Below, piece by piece: positions 58,744 through 64,000 of a DNA stretch of 64,000 nucleotides; position 1 is the first letter of the stretch, and the number at the start of each line of letters is the position of its first letter. The stretch covers positions 248,001-312,000 of the forward strand of contig NZ_CP089932.1 of NCBI RefSeq assembly GCF_021365465.1, read 5' to 3'. A model generated the notes under the pieces. It had not been told where the DNA came from, made no database searches, and worked only from the letters and a program-made list of their open reading frames with translations. The stretch comes from Erwinia tracheiphila. GTDB lineage: Bacteria > Pseudomonadota > Gammaproteobacteria > Enterobacterales > Enterobacteriaceae. The translations under genes and the position numbers were made by a program.

Positions 58744-60333
58744 TTAATGGCGGAAGTGGCGCATGCCAGTGAAGATCATGGCAATACCGTGCTCGTCAGC
58801 GGCGGCAATGACTTCTTCATCACGAATCGAGCCGCCCGGCTGGATGACGCAGCTCACGCCGACCGCAGCTGCTGCATCAATACCGTCGCGGAAGGGGAAG
58901 AACGCATCGGATGCCATGGCACAGCCTTTCACTTCCAGTCCTTCATCGCCCGCCTTAATACCGGCGATTTTCGCTGAATAAATACGGCTCATCTGGCCTG
59001 CACCTATACCAATCGTCATATTATCGCGTGCATAGACGATGGCATTGGACTTAACAAATTTGGCTACTTTCCAGCAGAACAGCGCATCGCGCAGTTCCTG
59101 CGTGGTTGGCTGACGCTTGCTAACCACGCTTAACTGACGTGTTTCTACTATGCCCAAATCGCGATCCTGCACCAGCAGCCCACCATTGACGCGTTTGAAA
59201 TCGAGGCCAGACTGGCGTGACTGCCATTGTCCGCAGGTCAGCACACGAACATTTTGCTTACTGGCAGTAACGTTGAGCGCGGCATTACTTGCGGAGGGGG
59301 CGATGATAACTTCAACAAACTGACGGCTGATGATGGCCTGCGCGGTGCTTTCATCCAGCTCGCGGTTAAACGCAATAATGCCGCCAAAGGCTGACGTTGG
59401 ATCGGTCTGGTATGCCAGCTCATATGCTTCAAGAATGGTGCTGCCAACCGCCACGCCGCACGGGTTTGCATGCTTCACGATAACGCACGCCGGCTCGCTG
59501 AACTCTTTCACGCACTCCAGGGCGGCGTCGGTGTCTGCAATGTTGTTGTAAGAAAGCGCTTTACCCTGCACCTGTTGCGCGGTAGCAACCGACGATTCTG
59601 AGAGATTCTCTTCTATATAGAAAGCCGCGTCTTGATGGCTGTTCTCACCGTAGCGCATATCCTGCTTTTTAATAAAGTTCAGGTTCAGCGTGCGTGGGAA
59701 GCGGCCAGCCGGCTCGTTGGTTTCACCATGATAGGGTGGGACCAGACTGCCAAAGTAATTGGCAATCATGCTGTCGTAAGCGGCGGTATGCTCAAATGCC
59801 TTAATCGCTAAATCAAAGCGGGTCGAAAGTAGCAGTGAATTATTATTGGCGTCCATTTCGTCAATAATCGCCTGATAATCGTTACTCTTAACCACAATGG
59901 CCACGTCTTTATGATTCTTCGCTGCGGAACGCACCATGGTTGGTCCGCCGATATCAATATTTTCAACGGCGTCTTCCAGTGAACAGCCTTCACGGGCCAC
60001 GGTCTGGGCGAAAGGATAGAGGTTAACAACCACCATATCGATTGGCGAGATGCCATGTACCTGCATAATCTCATTATCTTGGCCGCGACGCCCAAGGATC
60101 CCACCGTGAACCTTAGGATGCAGCGTTTTGACGCGTCCATCCATCAGTTCCGGGAATCCGGTGTAGTCCGAGACTTCTGTCACGGGCAGGCGAGCGTCTG
60201 CCAGCAGGCGGGCGGTGCCCCCGGTGGAGAGCAGCTCGACACCGCGCTTTGACAGCGCCTGAGCAAATTCGAGGATTCCGGCTTTGTCAGACACGCTAAG
60301 CAGAGCACGGCGTACAGGACGAGGTTGTTGCAT
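58744..60333 (-). CDS. purH: PurH, AICAR transformylase/IMP cyclohydrolase
   Basis: The 529-residue bifunctional enzyme performs the last two steps to IMP (E. coli 529). The N-terminal MGS-like cyclohydrolase domain has [14 protein letters not shown] and [11 protein letters not shown]; the transformylase domain has [23 protein letters not shown] and [12 protein letters not shown]. It is intact and preceded by a PurR box. Confidence 0.97.
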   Translation of the reverse strand: MQQPRPVRRALLSVSDKAGILEFAQALSKRGVELLSTGGTARLLADARLPVTEVSDYTGFPELMDGRVKTLHPKVHGGILGRRGQDNEIMQVHGISPIDMVVVNLYPFAQTVAREGCSLEDAVENIDIGGPTMVRSAAKNHKDVAIVVKSNDYQAIIDEMDANNNSLLLSTRFDLAIKAFEHTAAYDSMIANYFGSLVPPYHGETNEPAGRFPRTLNLNFIKKQDMRYGENSHQDAAFYIEENLSESSVATAQQVQGKALSYNNIADTDAALECVKEFSEPACVIVKHANPCGVAVGSTILEAYELAYQTDPTSAFGGIIAFNRELDESTAQAIISRQFVEVIIAPSASNAALNVTASKQNVRVLTCGQWQSRQSGLDFKRVNGGLLVQDRDLGIVETRQLSVVSKRQPTTQELRDALFCWKVAKFVKSNAIVYARDNMTIGIGAGQMSRIYSAKIAGIKAGDEGLEVKGCAMASDAFFPFRDGIDAAAAVGVSCVIQPGGSIRDEEVIAAADEHGIAMIFTGMRHFRH

Positions 60334-60446
60334 GAGGTTTATCCCTTGGCTTTGGTTCGCATAGATAAGAGCGTTACATCAATCTTAGTCATCTTCTTTC
60401 CTTAACAGAGCAAAGAAAAGGGCCAGGATTTTGCGGGGGCATTGTA

Positions 60447-60462
60447 GCGAAAACGTTTGCGC
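60447..60462 (-). promoter_or_regulatory. PurR operator upstream of purH
   Basis: GCGCAAACGTTTTCGC (minus strand) matches the PurR consensus (ANGCAANCGNTTNCNT), with the central AACGTT palindrome. Indicates purine-dependent repression of purHD. Confidence 0.88.
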
Positions 60463-60579
60463 GATGCTCGTCTAAATTAGCCACTGTTAACGAATGTGGA
60501 TAAGTTTGTGCATAACTGCGTATAAACAGCCATTTTGCTGTGGAATACAGCGAACGCGCTATTTTTCACAAATTAGGCC

Positions 60580-60607
60580 TTGTCAGGGCGCACAAACTCC
60601 CTATAAT
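60580..60607 (+). promoter_or_regulatory. rrn P1 promoter
   Basis: TTGTCA (-35, 60580-60585) and TATAAT (-10, 60602-60607) with the 16-base spacing typical of rRNA promoters, a GCGCCACC discriminator and an AT-rich upstream stretch consistent with an UP element. Confidence 0.88.
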
Positions 60608-60699
60608 GCGCCACCACTGACACGGAACAACGGCTTCGGTGCCGCCGTGTTGAGAGGTTAAGCGAGCTGAACCGCCGGAGAAAAGCTGCGTAAAAGTGG

Positions 60700-60727
60700 T
60701 TGACTCTGAAGGAGGAAAGCGTAGTAT
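60700..60727 (+). promoter_or_regulatory. rrn P2 promoter
   Basis: TTGACT (60700-60705) and TAGTAT (60722-60727) with 16-base spacing, about 120 bases after P1, as in E. coli rrn operons. Confidence 0.78.
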
Positions 60728-60767
60728 ACGCGACCTCGCGGCAGGAAGCGAAAGCACTGACCGCACC

Positions 60768-60778
60768 GCTCTTTAACA
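60768..60778 (+). promoter_or_regulatory. rrn leader boxA antitermination site
   Basis: GCTCTTTAACA matches boxA, the NusB-S10 binding site needed for rRNA antitermination. A second boxA lies in the 16S-23S spacer at about 62676-62687. Confidence 0.88.
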
Positions 60779-60923
60779 ATTTATCAGACAATCTGTGTGG
60801 GCACTCGCAGGATAGATATCGGCATCTTCGGATGCAAAAATATCAAGTCTTAAGAGTGAACACGTAATTCATTACGACGTTTTCCTTGAGCACTGCTTCA
60901 CGAGTTGAAGCAAATCAAACTTT

Positions 60924-62465
<1,542 letters not shown>

Positions 62466-62537
62466 GCATAAGATAGCTTCATGCGCAGTGCTCACACAGA
62501 TTGTCTGATAGAAAAGTAACGAGCGTAACCATACTGA

Positions 62538-62613
62538 GTCCCCATCGTCTAGAGGCCAAGGACACTGCCCTTTCACGGCTGTAACAGGGGTTCGAATCCC
62601 CTTGGGGACGCCA
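62538..62613 (+). tRNA. tRNA-Glu (TTC) in the rRNA spacer
   Basis: 76 nt with encoded CCA. The acceptor stem GTCCCCA pairs with TGGGGAC; the anticodon loop CTTTCAC carries TTC. Equivalent to the spacer tRNA of the E. coli rrn operon next to purH. Confidence 0.97.
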
Positions 62614-62675
62614 AAGTTATGTCTAGAGTATCTCAAAACTGGCTTACCCTGGTGGGAAGTCATGTTTGAGATATT

Positions 62676-62687
62676 TGCTCTTTAACA
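62676..62687 (+). promoter_or_regulatory. Spacer boxA
   Basis: TGCTCTTTAACA in the spacer renews antitermination before 23S. Confidence 0.85.
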
Positions 62688-62815
62688 ATCCGGAACAAGC
62701 TGAAAATTGAAACGACATGTTGTTGTCATTCTGGGTAACAGGAATGGCGTGATGACATGTACGGTCTCTCAATGCCTGCAACGGCATGCGTCCTGTGGAC
62801 GCCTGTGGGTTGTGA

Positions 62816-64000
<1,185 letters not shown>

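Overview
The window looks like chromosome of an enterobacterium of the Erwinia/Pantoea group. Evidence: the 16S rRNA gene with its helix-6 region, the E. coli-like order tRNA cluster - tufB - secE - nusG - rplKAJL - rpoBC - thi - rsd/nudC - hemE - nfi - yjaG - hupA - purDH - rrn, and proteins that are near matches to E. coli. An ERIC repeat, several insertion sequences (IS481, two IS6-family copies, IS110, IS200) and many decayed genes suggest an IS-rich, genome-eroding Erwinia. E. tracheiphila would fit, but the species cannot be proven from the sequence alone.

Layout. 1-3.5 kb: tail of a type VI secretion cluster (VgrG with a poly-Gly/PTPPE tail, PAAR, TagK-like, TagJ, TssE), cut by mobile DNA. 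3.66-7.23 kb: two inverted, decayed IS6-family copies, one carrying a nested IS481-family insertion with a 7-bp target duplication. Between them lies a low-GC cassette on the minus strand. It encodes a class II microcin-like precursor (frameshifted at an A8 tract) and a small two-helix membrane ORF (premature stop) that resembles an immunity gene. This is the most novel item in the window. 7.4-15.3 kb: kdpFABC and kdpD, but no kdpE; a degenerate second copy of the kdpD 3' tail and a carboxylesterase fragment mark a deletion scar. 15.3-22.6 kb: a sugar ABC transporter, ROK kinase, SIS-domain protein and divergent DeoR-type regulator with palindromic operators, together a catabolic locus of unknown substrate. 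22.7-30 kb: zinT with a Zur box, a wrecked ABC exporter, a GNAT-like protein, a SoxS/MarA-like regulator, yqhA, a Tat-exported hydrolase with two long poly-G tracts, and coaA.

31.2-45.6 kb is the classical translation/transcription block: tRNA-Thr, -Tyr, -Gly and -Thr, tufB, secE, nusG, L11, L1, L10, L7/L12, rpoB and rpoC. RpoB carries Phe at position 531 where E. coli and almost all relatives have Ser, a known rifampicin-resistance substitution, so the sequenced strain may be a laboratory Rif-resistant derivative. 45.7-52 kb: an IS110 relic, then thiCEFSGH on the minus strand behind a TPP riboswitch; thiH carries an in-frame amber codon. 52-60.3 kb: rsd, nudC, hemE, nfi, yjaG, hupA, an IS200/IS605 element, purD and purH with a PurR box. 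60.5-64 kb: an rRNA operon with P1/P2 promoters, boxA, 16S, tRNA-Glu and the start of 23S.

The right two thirds is conserved core genome. The left third is accessory and visibly decaying.
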